64,000 nt of DNA from a virus, in IMG/VR virus record IMGVR_UViG_3300027779_000018, positions 1 through 64,000 of that record; one strand, written 5' to 3'. A program made the position numbers and the translations under genes. Positions 7,319 to 15,531 of the stretch are shown piece by piece. How positions within the stretch are numbered: position 1 is the first letter of the stretch; each line of letters starts with the position of its first letter. The notes below the pieces were generated by a model. That model saw only the letters and a list, made by a program, of their open reading frames with translations, did no database searches and had not been told where the DNA came from.

Positions 7319-9615
7319 GTCCAATGATGTTAGTTATAAAGTCAGATGGTTCTAAGGTCGGGATTGATCTAGATAAGATTCATAAGATGGTTCATAAAGC
7401 ATGTAAGAGGGTAGCAGGTGTATCCGAATCCCTAGTAGAAATGAACAGTGGTTTACAATTCTATGATGGAATAACCACTATAGACATTCAGAAGATTTTA
7501 GTTAAATCTGCATCAGACCTCATCAGTTTAGAAAACCCAAATTACCAATATGTGGCAGCCAGACTGCTGTTATTTGGAATGCAAAAACAAGTGTTTAACA
7601 CTAAGTGGAAGGACACAACCATCTATCCACCCCTTTACGACATGATTGAAAGGAACATAGGTCAAGGTGTTTATGACCCATCTATAATTACTGTCTACAC
7701 GAAGGAAGAGATAGAGAAGTGTGATACCTACATCAAACATAGTCGTGACTTAACATTTACCTATGCAGGGTTACAACAGATTGTAGACAAGTACCTAGTA
7801 CAAGATAGAAGTAATGGTCAGGTGTTTGAGACACCTCAGTTCATGTACATGTTAATTGCAATGACTCTATTTCAAAATTATGACGAAGACAGGAGATTAG
7901 ATTATGTCAAAAGATATTACGATGCAATATCCCAGTTTAAAATCAACATTCCAACACCCATTATGGCAGGGGTGCGTACACCCTTACGGCAGTTCGCATC
8001 ATGTGTACTCGTTGATTCAGATGATTCCCTCGATTCAATCTTTACGAGTGACATGGCAATCGGAAGATATGTTGCCCAAAGAGCTGGTATTGGAATTAAC
8101 GCAGGAAGAATTAGAGGACTTGGGTCAAAGATACGAGGTGGAGAAGTACAGCACACAGGTGTAATACCTTTCCTAAAGAAATTCGAGGCAACCGTAAGAA
8201 GTTGTACTCAAAATGGAGTTAGAGGTGGAAGTGCAACAGTGCATTTTCCTATCTGGCATCAAGAGATTGAGGACATACTTGTTCTCAAGAATAATAAAGG
8301 AACTGAAGATAATAGAGTCAGAAAATTAGATTACTCTATACAGATATCTAAACTGTTTTACGAGAGGTTCCTAACGAATGGGGAGATAACTTTGTTTTCT
8401 CCACATACTGTACCTAATCTTTATGAGGCATTTGGAACGGATGAGTTTGATGAATTGTATGAAAGATACGAAAGAGCAACATCTATACCAAAGACCAAAG
8501 TTAGTGCAAGAGAATTGTTTACTGATCTATTAAAAGAAAGAGCTGAGACAGGCAGAATCTATATCATGAACATAGACCATTGCAATTCTCATAGTAGTTT
8601 TCTTGACAAGATTTCGATGTCAAATCTTTGTCAGGAGATTACACTACCAACAAAACCTTTAACACATATTGATGGAGAGGGGGAAATTGCATTATGTATA
8701 TTAAGTGCAATCAATATTGGTATTATGAAACAGGACGAGCTACCCAACCTATGTGATCTAGCAGTACGAGGACTTGAGGAATTAATTGATTTCCAAGAAT
8801 ACCCTGTAGAAGCTGCTAAGAGATCAACTCTTGCAAGAAGATCACTAGGTATTGGGTACATCGGTCTTGCACATTTCCTTGCAAAAAACAAGGTCAAGTA
8901 TGATGACCCTGAAGCACACAGATTAGTCCATGAACTTACGGAGTCATTCCAGTATCATTTACTATCTGCATCAAATCAGATTGCATCAGAGAAGGGCCCA
9001 TGTGATGGGTATGAATCAACTAAGTATTCAATAGGAATCCTTCCTATAGACACATACAAGAAGGAAGTGGATGAGATTACTCCACATGTATTAAAGGAAG
9101 ATTGGGATAAATTACGAACTCGTATAAAGGTTCATGGGTTACGACACTCTACCCTCACTGCACAAATGCCCTCTGAGAGCTCCTCAGTGGTCTCTAATGC
9201 CACTAATGGAGTAGAACCACCAAGAGATTACCTGAGTGTCAAGAAGAGTAAAAAGGGAACATTGAAACAAGTGGTTCCACAATATTCAATATACAAGAAT
9301 TTTTACACTTTATTATGGGACATGAAAGACAACGATGGGTACATAAAAACGATTGCAGTTATGCAGAAGTTCTTTGACCAAGCAATCAGTGGAAACTGGT
9401 CGTATAATCCTGAGAACTACCCAAACAATGAAGTACCAGTATCAGTCCTTGCAAAGGATATGTTAACTACTTATAAATATGGATGGAAAACATCTTATTA
9501 CCAAAACACTATGGATGGTAAGACAGAAGATGTAGTAAAAGATGCAGAGCCAGTGCAATTGCAGCTTGACCCTTTTACGGACAATGAGAGTGATTGTGAT
9601 GCCTGTGCGATATAA
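7315..9615 (+). CDS. nrdA: Ribonucleoside-diphosphate reductase alpha subunit, class Ia
   Basis: Large subunit of 766 aa that reduces NDPs to dNDPs. An N-terminal ATP-cone-like region spans about residues 1-90. The catalytic barrel carries FASCVLVDSDDS (the first redox cysteine), NLCQEITLPTKP (thiyl cysteine and glutamate) and the partner cysteine in ALCILSAINIG. It ends CDACAI, a C-terminal CxxC that accepts electrons from glutaredoxin, which is encoded nearby. ATGA overlap with primase; MM at 7324-7329 is an alternative start better spaced from AAAGGA. Confidence 0.97.
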   Translation: MSPMMLVIKSDGSKVGIDLDKIHKMVHKACKRVAGVSESLVEMNSGLQFYDGITTIDIQKILVKSASDLISLENPNYQYVAARLLLFGMQKQVFNTKWKDTTIYPPLYDMIERNIGQGVYDPSIITVYTKEEIEKCDTYIKHSRDLTFTYAGLQQIVDKYLVQDRSNGQVFETPQFMYMLIAMTLFQNYDEDRRLDYVKRYYDAISQFKINIPTPIMAGVRTPLRQFASCVLVDSDDSLDSIFTSDMAIGRYVAQRAGIGINAGRIRGLGSKIRGGEVQHTGVIPFLKKFEATVRSCTQNGVRGGSATVHFPIWHQEIEDILVLKNNKGTEDNRVRKLDYSIQISKLFYERFLTNGEITLFSPHTVPNLYEAFGTDEFDELYERYERATSIPKTKVSARELFTDLLKERAETGRIYIMNIDHCNSHSSFLDKISMSNLCQEITLPTKPLTHIDGEGEIALCILSAINIGIMKQDELPNLCDLAVRGLEELIDFQEYPVEAAKRSTLARRSLGIGYIGLAHFLAKNKVKYDDPEAHRLVHELTESFQYHLLSASNQIASEKGPCDGYESTKYSIGILPIDTYKKEVDEITPHVLKEDWDKLRTRIKVHGLRHSTLTAQMPSESSSVVSNATNGVEPPRDYLSVKKSKKGTLKQVVPQYSIYKNFYTLLWDMKDNDGYIKTIAVMQKFFDQAISGNWSYNPENYPNNEVPVSVLAKDMLTTYKYGWKTSYYQNTMDGKTEDVVKDAEPVQLQLDPFTDNESDCDACAI

Positions 9616-10606
9616 TAAAAAGGAAATAAAAATACAAGTATTAGATTCAGTTGAAACAGGAACAGGCAGTAATGATGGAGAAGTAGCAGTTTCGGGTTAT
9701 ACTAATCAGGAGACCTTAGATTTTCAACAGAAGGGATACCTAATCTTAAGAAATTTCATCCCCAAAGACATTATTGATATGACCTTGGATGCATGGAAGA
9801 GTATTGAGAATAAACCTGAATGGAACGATACCTTCTTTGCAAGAGAAGAGGACATAATCAATGATTCCCCTAAATCATCCTTGCGTAAATCTCAAGGATG
9901 TTATTCATTTCCGCCAGCAGTTTCATTACACAGATGGTTGAAGGATAATTTGCACAGCGTCCTCGATATGCAATTAGTGGAAACTTATGCATACACAAGA
10001 AAATATGACAGGGGTGCATACCTCAAAGCACACTCAGATAGACCATCATGTGAAGTGAGTGCAACGATATGTTTGAATTATAAAACAGATGATAATTCCC
10101 CTTGGAAGATATGGGTACAGAAAGATCAAAACTATGTTGACCTAGGAAAAGATCAACAGGCCTTGTTTGAAAGATCACAAGGTATGTCACATCGTGACAG
10201 AATTGGAACACCTATCTCACTGGAAGTGGGTGATGTGTTACTATATCAAGGCCCGAATGCAATCCACTGGAGAGATGAATTCTTAGGTGACTTCTCATAT
10301 CATATGTTCTTGCATTTTATTAACCATGGTGGATCAATCAACCGATTCGCACCGTTCCATAAGAGGGACATACATCAATCATCGGATGGTAGACCCCATA
10401 GTGTATTTGCATATGATGGGAGAAAGAGTAGGTACGACCACGAACAATCAAAAGAGTTTCAGGATGCAATGGAAATTTGGAATGACTGGGCCAAGGGAGA
10501 ACTAAAGGATTTTGAAGACTTTAAACCATCGGATTATATAAATCATTACGACAATGTAGTAGAAGTAGAAGAAACGGAAAATGATAAAAAAAGAAGAAGA
10601 AAATGA
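9599..10606 (+). CDS. 2OG-Fe(II) dioxygenase inserted between nrdA and nrdB
   Basis: A phytanoyl-CoA hydroxylase-like or general 2-oxoglutarate/Fe(II) oxygenase of about 335 aa. HSD (His145, Asp147) and a distal His223 in NAIHWRDEF form the iron facial triad. The C-terminus is very charged (EVEETENDKKRRRK). ATG 9599 overlaps the nrdA end, and its stop overlaps the nrdB start, so it is translationally locked into the reductase operon. The substrate is unknown. The position hints at nucleotide, DNA or reductase-linked chemistry, which is inference. Confidence 0.85.
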   Translation: MPVRYNKKEIKIQVLDSVETGTGSNDGEVAVSGYTNQETLDFQQKGYLILRNFIPKDIIDMTLDAWKSIENKPEWNDTFFAREEDIINDSPKSSLRKSQGCYSFPPAVSLHRWLKDNLHSVLDMQLVETYAYTRKYDRGAYLKAHSDRPSCEVSATICLNYKTDDNSPWKIWVQKDQNYVDLGKDQQALFERSQGMSHRDRIGTPISLEVGDVLLYQGPNAIHWRDEFLGDFSYHMFLHFINHGGSINRFAPFHKRDIHQSSDGRPHSVFAYDGRKSRYDHEQSKEFQDAMEIWNDWAKGELKDFEDFKPSDYINHYDNVVEVEETENDKKRRRK

Positions 10607-11700
10607 CAGTATTTAATAGGAAGAAAGTAGACTTCACCAAGCAGAAAATTTTCTTTGGTGAACCACTTAACACACAACGATTTGATGAGTTTAAATACCC
10701 AGTATTTGATAAACTCACTCAAACACAATTGGGGTTCTTTTGGAGACCCGAAGAAGTGTCTCTACAGAAGGACAGATCAGATTATCAACGATTGACGGAT
10801 GCACAGAAACATATTTTCACCTCTAATCTGAAATACCAAACACTACTGGATAGTGTTCAAGGTAGAGCCCCTGCAATTGCATTTCTACCTTTCATTACAT
10901 TACCTGAGTTGGAATCTTGTGTTATCACATGGGATTTCATGGAGACAATACACTCAAGAAGTTACACTCATATCATTAAGAACATTTATAGTAACCCTAG
11001 TGATGTGTTCGATACCATCTTAGATACCCCAGCCATTGTCACACGAGCAGAAGCAGTAACCGAAAAGTATGATGAGTTCATTGATATAGGTAGACGTAAG
11101 TTGATAGGCCAAGACATTAAAGATTATGATCTATATAAGGCATTGTACCTTGCATTAATATCAGTTAACATCTTGGAAGGTATACGTTTTTTTGTTTCCT
11201 TTGCATGTTCATTTGCATTCGGTGAGTTGAAGATGATGGAAGGAAGTGCAAAGATTATATCCCTTATTGCAAGAGATGAATCACAACACTTAGCCATTAC
11301 ACAACACATCCTGAAGTGTTACAAAAATTCAGAGAACGATAAGGTCATGAACAAGGTCATGAAGGATTGTGAAGATGAAGTGTATATCATGTATCGTAAT
11401 GCAGTAGATCAGGAGAAGGATTGGGCAGAGTTCTTATTCCAACATGGTTCAATGATTGGTCTGTCTACACAACTATTAGGTAATTATGTTGAATATACTG
11501 CAAATAAAAGGCTCAGAGCATTGGGTCTGCAACCTATATATGAGGTCAGTTCTACCAACAACCCATTACCATGGACGGAACATTGGTTCAACAGTAGAGG
11601 ATTACAGAACGCACCCCAAGAGACAGAAATCGAATCATATGTGATTGGTGGTATTAAACAAGATGTTGATGATGATTCATTTAAAGGATTTAAACTATGA
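10603..11700 (+). CDS. nrdB: Ribonucleoside-diphosphate reductase beta subunit, class Ia
   Basis: Radical-generating subunit of 365 aa. The di-iron and radical motif METIHSRSYTHI places Glu114, His117 and the radical Tyr121. LLDSVQGR supplies the first Asp ligand, and the second metal half is in the ARDESQH segment. The tyrosine is intact, so this is a standard class Ia enzyme. It overlaps the upstream oxygenase and the downstream glutaredoxin (ATGA). Confidence 0.97.
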   Translation: MTVFNRKKVDFTKQKIFFGEPLNTQRFDEFKYPVFDKLTQTQLGFFWRPEEVSLQKDRSDYQRLTDAQKHIFTSNLKYQTLLDSVQGRAPAIAFLPFITLPELESCVITWDFMETIHSRSYTHIIKNIYSNPSDVFDTILDTPAIVTRAEAVTEKYDEFIDIGRRKLIGQDIKDYDLYKALYLALISVNILEGIRFFVSFACSFAFGELKMMEGSAKIISLIARDESQHLAITQHILKCYKNSENDKVMNKVMKDCEDEVYIMYRNAVDQEKDWAEFLFQHGSMIGLSTQLLGNYVEYTANKRLRALGLQPIYEVSSTNNPLPWTEHWFNSRGLQNAPQETEIESYVIGGIKQDVDDDSFKGFKL

Positions 11701-11915
11701 TTGAAATATATGGAAAACCCCAGTGTCCTTTTTGTGACATGGCCAAAGCACTATGTGAAAATAAAGGTATTACTTATACCTATAAACAACTCGGAGAAGA
11801 TTTCACTAGGGATGACCTAATGGTTCGATTCCCAAACGCAAGAACCTTCCCTCAGATTATACTGGACGGAGAGGCAATTGGTGGATTTGATAACCTTAAG
11901 GATATGATAGCATGA
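11697..11915 (+). CDS. grx: Glutaredoxin
   Basis: 72-aa thioredoxin-fold protein with active site CPFC (Cys10, Cys13), TFPQIILDG (cis-Pro loop) and GGFDNL (glutathione-binding end). It is the likely electron donor for the NrdA C-terminal cysteines, comparable in role to T4 NrdC. Coupled by ATGA overlaps on both sides. Confidence 0.95.
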   Translation: MIEIYGKPQCPFCDMAKALCENKGITYTYKQLGEDFTRDDLMVRFPNARTFPQIILDGEAIGGFDNLKDMIA

Positions 11916-12127
11916 AGAAATGGTATCATATCTTATGGGGTAGTAAAGAAGAAGACGAAGCTGTCGAGACATTGGCAGTAGAAAAAGACATTGACCCTGC
12001 AGATTTAAGTATTGAGAATGCATATAAGACAAGATGGATATGGTATCACACGATCCTTGCTGGTCTGATGTTTATCATGGTTATTATCATGTTAGGAATA
12101 TTTACACTCTTGGCCGTTAAGCTTTGA
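11912..12127 (+). CDS. Small single-span membrane protein, 71 aa
   Basis: Acidic soluble N-terminus (EEDEAVETLAVEKDIDPADL) followed by one strong transmembrane helix at about residues 47-69 (ILAGLMFIMVIIMLGIFTLLAV). It shares an ATGA overlap with glutaredoxin and is followed by a second small membrane protein. The function is unknown; the pair could act together in the inner membrane. Confidence 0.7.
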   Translation: MKKWYHILWGSKEEDEAVETLAVEKDIDPADLSIENAYKTRWIWYHTILAGLMFIMVIIMLGIFTLLAVKL

Positions 12128-12141
12128 GTAGAGGTAAAAGT

Positions 12142-12300
12142 ATGTGGCAAGTATGGAAACACGCTTTAGGAGCGTTTGACGAAGAAGATGGGTACGACCC
12201 AGCTAGTGAAAATAAGATCGCGTATATACGCACATTTATTGTCGTATCTAATTTGCTGTGTGCATATGTATTCATGTTTAAGATGGTAGGGTTCTTCTAA
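12142..12300 (+). CDS. Small membrane protein, 52 aa
   Basis: MWQVWKHALGAFDEEDGYDP, then a helix containing IRTFIVVSNLLCAYVFMFKMVGFF that would span the membrane. GAGG lies about 9 bp before the ATG. The layout of a short acidic head and a C-terminal helix mirrors the upstream 71-aa protein. The stop TAA shares its last A with the next start (TAATG). Confidence 0.6.
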   Translation: MWQVWKHALGAFDEEDGYDPASENKIAYIRTFIVVSNLLCAYVFMFKMVGFF

Positions 12301-12548
12301 TGGATCAATTCTTAGCATATCTATTGCCCGAGGATCAGCAAGGTGTAGAGGACATGAGGATTAAACACTTGTTAAGTACACTAGACGTAAAAGAGGTTGA
12401 ATTACGGTACTATATACAGGGATTAGATTTTAGAAAAAACGAATTAGAACACAATGTTCCATTTGTAATGATGAACGGTAAAAAGAAATCGTTTGATAAC
12501 CTATGGAAAGAAGTAATTGGAGAGAAAGAACTTGATACAGATATATAA
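12300..12548 (+). CDS. Hypothetical protein, 82 aa
   Basis: Charged helical protein beginning MDQFLAYLLPEDQQGVEDMRIKHLL and ending in an acidic tail. It has no recognised domain. The start overlaps the preceding stop (TAATG), so translation is coupled. Function unknown. Confidence 0.65.
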   Translation: MDQFLAYLLPEDQQGVEDMRIKHLLSTLDVKEVELRYYIQGLDFRKNELEHNVPFVMMNGKKKSFDNLWKEVIGEKELDTDI

Positions 12549-12693
12549 AGTGCATTGTTCAATATGCAAAAGTGAGTCAAACATTAATCATGAGATGGAA
12601 TCATATCAGTATGATATTGAATTTTGTCCCTTTTGTGGTGAAGAAATAGATGAGGATGAGAGAGAACTAATTGATGAGATCGAGACTGAATAA
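12532..12693 (+). CDS. Small zinc-ribbon protein, 53 aa
   Basis: Two CxxC knuckles, CSIC near the N-terminus and CPFC about 23 residues later, form a plausible zinc ribbon before an acidic tail (EEIDEDERELIDEIETE). I propose TTG 12532, preceded by GGAG at good distance. GTG 12550 is an alternative. It overlaps the preceding gene by 17 bases in another frame. A DNA/RNA-binding or polymerase-interacting role is possible. Confidence 0.55.
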   Translation: MIQIYKVHCSICKSESNINHEMESYQYDIEFCPFCGEEIDEDERELIDEIETE

Positions 12694-12712
12694 AGAGTTT
12701 TGAGAAAAGGGG

Positions 12713-12742
12713 TTGACAGAATACCCTATGTAATGATATACT
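12713..12742 (+). promoter_or_regulatory. Early sigma70-like promoter
   Basis: TTGACA (12713-12718), 18-bp spacer, TATACT (12737-12742). It precedes the metallopeptidase gene, whose ATG lies only 13 bases after the hexamer. The leader is very short and has no SD. Confidence 0.75.
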
Positions 12743-12754
12743 GAATGTATATTA

Positions 12755-13219
12755 ATGAATCCACAAGTGAAAATCTATATGATTAATGTTGATATAACAG
12801 GTCAAATAGCACGGAAGAACGACATAATCAATTACATTGGTGATGTTATATACCACCTACACCCCAAGCTTAAGAACAATGTTGATCTTGATTTATCAAT
12901 AGTTACAGATCAATATGAAGAGGGGAATTATACCTATGCTACCTGTTCAGGTAGTAGACGACAAATTGATATCATACTCAATAGAGTAGATGAAACTTCC
13001 AAGAAATTCACCCATGACCAAATGATGCTTAACTTAGCACATGAATTGGTACATGCAAAACAGTTCCTTAAAGGTGAATTATCCCCCAAATTAGCCTCAT
13101 GGAAGAAGAAAAACCACCGAAAAACACCCTATTCAAGGCAACCATGGGAAAAAGAGGCATATAAGTTAGAAGAACAGCTGTTTAACATGTTTTGGGTAGG
13201 AAGAGACCAGTTTATATGA
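12755..13219 (+). CDS. SprT-like zinc metallopeptidase, 154 aa
   Basis: The zincin motif HELVH spans residues 96-100 (LAHELVHAKQ), with a downstream Glu in EKEAYKLEEQ as a candidate third ligand. This resembles SprT/WSS1-type and phage M78-type zinc proteases. The N-terminal part is beta-rich. It is expressed from its own early promoter, so it may process a host protein early in infection. The substrate is unknown. Met9 (12779) is an alternative start. Confidence 0.75.
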   Translation: MNPQVKIYMINVDITGQIARKNDIINYIGDVIYHLHPKLKNNVDLDLSIVTDQYEEGNYTYATCSGSRRQIDIILNRVDETSKKFTHDQMMLNLAHELVHAKQFLKGELSPKLASWKKKNHRKTPYSRQPWEKEAYKLEEQLFNMFWVGRDQFI

Positions 13220-13227
13220 GATTTCAC

Positions 13228-13257
13228 TTGACAATGCCCTCACTTTTTTGTTATACT
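13228..13257 (+). promoter_or_regulatory. Early promoter, copy 1 of a duplicated 42-bp cassette
   Basis: TTGACA (13228-13233), 18 bp, TATACT (13252-13257). The 42 bases 13225-13266 recur unchanged at 38299-38340, and both copies are followed by a similar AGAGGAAACAAAT ribosome site. The intervening ATG at 13270 encodes only MKNRGNK before a TGA that overlaps the real start. Confidence 0.85.
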
Positions 13258-13288
13258 ATGTATATAGAATGAAAAATAGAGGAAACAA

Positions 13289-13510
13289 ATGACAGAAATG
13301 AGAATGACATATGAAGGATTAGCACAGGCAATAGCCGATGAAGTTAATGAGGACATCAGGTTTAATAACAATTTATCTGATGGTGATGTATATAACGATA
13401 CAGTTTTAGACAGGGTGATAATGGACAGAGCAAGTTCAGTGTGTCCTGATTACCTAGATCACTACGATGTTGCTGATCTTGCAAGAGGAATGGTAGAGAT
13501 AACATGGTAG
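13289..13510 (+). CDS. Hypothetical early protein, 73 aa
   Basis: Acidic soluble protein. AGAGG sits 7 bp before ATG 13289, and the gene is the first downstream of a strong early promoter. No domain recognised. Its end overlaps the next gene by 7 bases. Small early genes of this kind often modulate host functions, but nothing in the sequence says which. Confidence 0.65.
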   Translation: MTEMRMTYEGLAQAIADEVNEDIRFNNNLSDGDVYNDTVLDRVIMDRASSVCPDYLDHYDVADLARGMVEITW

Positions 13511-13713
13511 ATATAGCTAGTAAAATATCGACAAAATTACACTTTTACCAAGATGAACTGGACAAACAGTGGTTTGCAGTTTTAGATGATCTTCGGGAAG
13601 GTGGTACAATCAACATGTTTGGGGCTCCTAGACACCTAGTTGAGACCTACGATGTCCCTCAAGAATTCGCAGATGCAATATGCATAAAGTGGATGGAGCA
13701 GTTCGGATCATGA
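13504..13713 (+). CDS. Hypothetical early protein, 69 aa
   Basis: Small alpha/beta protein with no cysteine motif or membrane segment. It contains REGGTINMFGAPRHLVETYDVPQEFADAI. It overlaps the genes on both sides, so it is read from the 13228 promoter. Function unknown. Confidence 0.65.
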   Translation: MVDIASKISTKLHFYQDELDKQWFAVLDDLREGGTINMFGAPRHLVETYDVPQEFADAICIKWMEQFGS

Positions 13714-13898
13714 ATTTTGAACAATACTGTCAACACATGTATGCAGAGAATTGTCATGAACGTAGAGAATATGGACAAATAGAATATGCGTCCGTTGAAG
13801 AATATATGAATAATGGAAGAAACTTAATCTTTTTAAATGACTCCTTTATCAATAAATCCACCGAAGAATTACACGAATTCTTAGAATCCCTAAAGTAA
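13710..13898 (+). CDS. Hypothetical early protein, 62 aa
   Basis: I took ATG 13710 as the start because it overlaps the preceding stop by ATGA. An upstream in-frame ATG at 13680 lies inside the previous gene. The protein is acidic with a YCQHMYAENCHERREYGQIEY N-terminus. It is the last gene before the next early promoter. Function unknown. Confidence 0.6.
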   Translation: MNFEQYCQHMYAENCHERREYGQIEYASVEEYMNNGRNLIFLNDSFINKSTEELHEFLESLK

Positions 13899-13902
13899 CC
13901 CC

Positions 13903-13932
13903 TTGACAGTGCATAGCACTTTATGTTATACT
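13903..13932 (+). promoter_or_regulatory. Early sigma70-like promoter
   Basis: TTGACA (13903-13908), 18-bp spacer, TATACT (13927-13932), five bases after the preceding stop. It drives the HAD phosphatase gene with an approximately 26-nt leader. Confidence 0.8.
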
Positions 13933-13964
13933 AGGTGTATAGAATGGAGAATGAGCAGTAAATT

Positions 13965-14507
13965 ATGAATATTAAAAGAATTTTTATCGACATGGACGGA
14001 GTCCTTGCCGATTTTAATGTTGGAGTGGAAACCCTAACAGGAAATCCTTTTCCAAATACAGATAAGGGTCATAACGATTATGACGAAAGAAAAGAAGAAC
14101 TTACGAACAAAAGATTGTTCAGAAACCTACCCCCAATGCCTGATATGTACGAGTTGATTGGATATGTCAGACACACATTACTTCCATGGGAAATCCTCAC
14201 TGCAGCTGGTGTTATCAACAGAGAATTAGTAGTGTTCGACAAGAACGAATGGATCAAAGAACATGTCAGTCCTACAGTGGTAGTGACTTGCACAATGAGT
14301 GGTAGTCAAAAAGGTATGTTTGCATACAAAGGAAGTGTCCTTATTGATGACAGACAAAAGAATATAGATGCGTGGGAAGCACACGGTGGTACAGGAATAC
14401 TACACACGAGTGCAGAAGATACCATCAACCAGTTAAAAAAATTAAGAAGCGAACCATTGAAAGATCATGCTGGGAGTTATTACTCAGACATCGCCGATGA
14501 CGCTTAA
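13965..14507 (+). CDS. HAD-family 5'(3')-deoxyribonucleotidase-like phosphatase
   Basis: 180 aa. The N-terminal nucleophile motif is FIDMDGVLADF (Asp10 and Asp12 in the DxD), and the C-terminal acidic motif is VLIDDRQKNIDAWEAHGG. This order and the short cap match the NT5C family (5'(3')-deoxyribonucleotidase), which dephosphorylates nucleoside monophosphates. Its role is presumably nucleotide-pool adjustment alongside NrdAB. It has its own early promoter. Confidence 0.85.
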   Translation: MNIKRIFIDMDGVLADFNVGVETLTGNPFPNTDKGHNDYDERKEELTNKRLFRNLPPMPDMYELIGYVRHTLLPWEILTAAGVINRELVVFDKNEWIKEHVSPTVVVTCTMSGSQKGMFAYKGSVLIDDRQKNIDAWEAHGGTGILHTSAEDTINQLKKLRSEPLKDHAGSYYSDIADDA

Positions 14508-14579
14508 ACGAATTCAACAATTAAGTTGAATAATGGTGAGTATGGGAATGCTCATCGCTTATATTAGGAGAAATATATA

Positions 14580-14837
14580 ATGGCTTTATCCAAAACGCAA
14601 AAAGTGTTAAACCTACTTTCAAAAGGTAAAAATGTAAAATGGACTACAATTAGAAACCGTTTTGACTTAACTTCACCAGCTAGAACAATTGGTAAGTTGC
14701 AGTCTCAAGGACATGTAATCTATACTAACCGAAATACTTCAGGTGTTTCTTTTAGAATGGGAACCCCTTCTCTTGCAATCTTAGCCGCAGGGCAAGCAGC
14801 AGTTAATGGTGGTTCACTATTTACATACGACAGCTAA
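14580..14837 (+). CDS. Winged-helix DNA-binding protein, 85 aa
   Basis: KTQKVLNLLSKGKNVKWTTIRNRFDLTSPARTIGKLQSQGHVIYT fits a winged helix: two helices, a recognition helix around LTSPARTIGKLQ, then a beta wing. Similar HTH proteins are common in marine T4-like phages. AGGAG lies about 8 bp upstream. The C-terminal 25 residues are Ala/Gly-rich. It is probably a regulator. Its targets are unknown. Confidence 0.75.
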   Translation: MALSKTQKVLNLLSKGKNVKWTTIRNRFDLTSPARTIGKLQSQGHVIYTNRNTSGVSFRMGTPSLAILAAGQAAVNGGSLFTYDS

Positions 14838-14861
14838 GAGTAACTTTTTAGTTGACTAAAT

Positions 14862-14890
14862 AATAGACACACTTCGGTGTGTCTATTTGT
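14862..14890 (+). terminator. Intrinsic terminator with TTCG tetraloop
   Basis: A TAGACACAC stem pairs perfectly with GTGTGTCTA around a TTCG loop, extended by A-T pairs and followed by TTTGT. It ends the winged-helix transcript. It also forms part of the leader of the next gene, so some read-through is likely. Confidence 0.85.
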
Positions 14891-14903
14891 AATAGAGGAC
14901 AAT

Positions 14904-15146
14904 ATGATGAAGAAAATAGGTATCTTTAGACGATTTTGGGACTGGATAAAACATTGGTTTTCTCCACGGTATAAGATCACAGTTTTTAGAACGAATGAGT
15001 TCACTGAAAACGTGTACAAAGAATCGTATATATCTAGACGGATTCTCATCCAAAAAATTAATCATCTTAAATTCAAAGATGAACATAAAAAGATAGTTGA
15101 ACTTCGAGCAGCGAAAGGTTTAGACTATCGTATAGTGGAGTTATAA
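14904..15146 (+). CDS. Basic hypothetical protein, 80 aa
   Basis: I chose ATG 14904 because AGAGG ends 5 bp upstream. An upstream in-frame TTG falls in the terminator. The protein is aromatic and basic (MMKKIGIFRRFWDWIKHWFSPRYK), possibly membrane-surface associated. It ends one base before the inner spanin candidate, so it may belong to the lysis group. Confidence 0.65.
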   Translation: MMKKIGIFRRFWDWIKHWFSPRYKITVFRTNEFTENVYKESYISRRILIQKINHLKFKDEHKKIVELRAAKGLDYRIVEL

Positions 15147-15147
15147 C

Positions 15148-15531
15148 ATGAATCAGATTCTAATAGGAGTAATACTAATCTTAGGGTTGGGATCGTATTA
15201 TCTCTACAACCAAAACATCACCCTACAATCCAACAATGCAAAATTGGAATATGCAGTAGAAGAACAACAACAGGCCATGGCGGCAATCCAAGAGAGTTTT
15301 GAGAAGCAGACAAAAGCATTGACGAATATGTCAAGAAAAAATGCAGAGATCGAAGCTGACAAAGAACGATACCTATCAATCCTTTCAAAACATAATTTTG
15401 AACAACTCGCAACTGCAAAGCCGGGATTGATGGAAAAGAGATTTAACAAAGGCACAGTTGAAGTAATTGAGGGAATAGAAGATGACACTAAGAATATTAG
15501 CGATCTTGAGTCTACTGATAACAACGACTAG
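15148..15531 (+). CDS. Inner-membrane spanin candidate (Rz-like), 127 aa
   Basis: One N-terminal signal-anchor helix (residues 3-20), then a periplasmic coiled-coil region (QNITLQSNNAKLEYAVEEQQQAMAAIQESFEKQ) and a charged C-terminus. This topology is that of phage i-spanins. The next gene encodes a lipoprotein in another frame that starts inside this gene, the classical Rz/Rz1 arrangement. The role would be outer-membrane disruption at lysis. Confidence 0.7.
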   Translation: MNQILIGVILILGLGSYYLYNQNITLQSNNAKLEYAVEEQQQAMAAIQESFEKQTKALTNMSRKNAEIEADKERYLSILSKHNFEQLATAKPGLMEKRFNKGTVEVIEGIEDDTKNISDLESTDNND

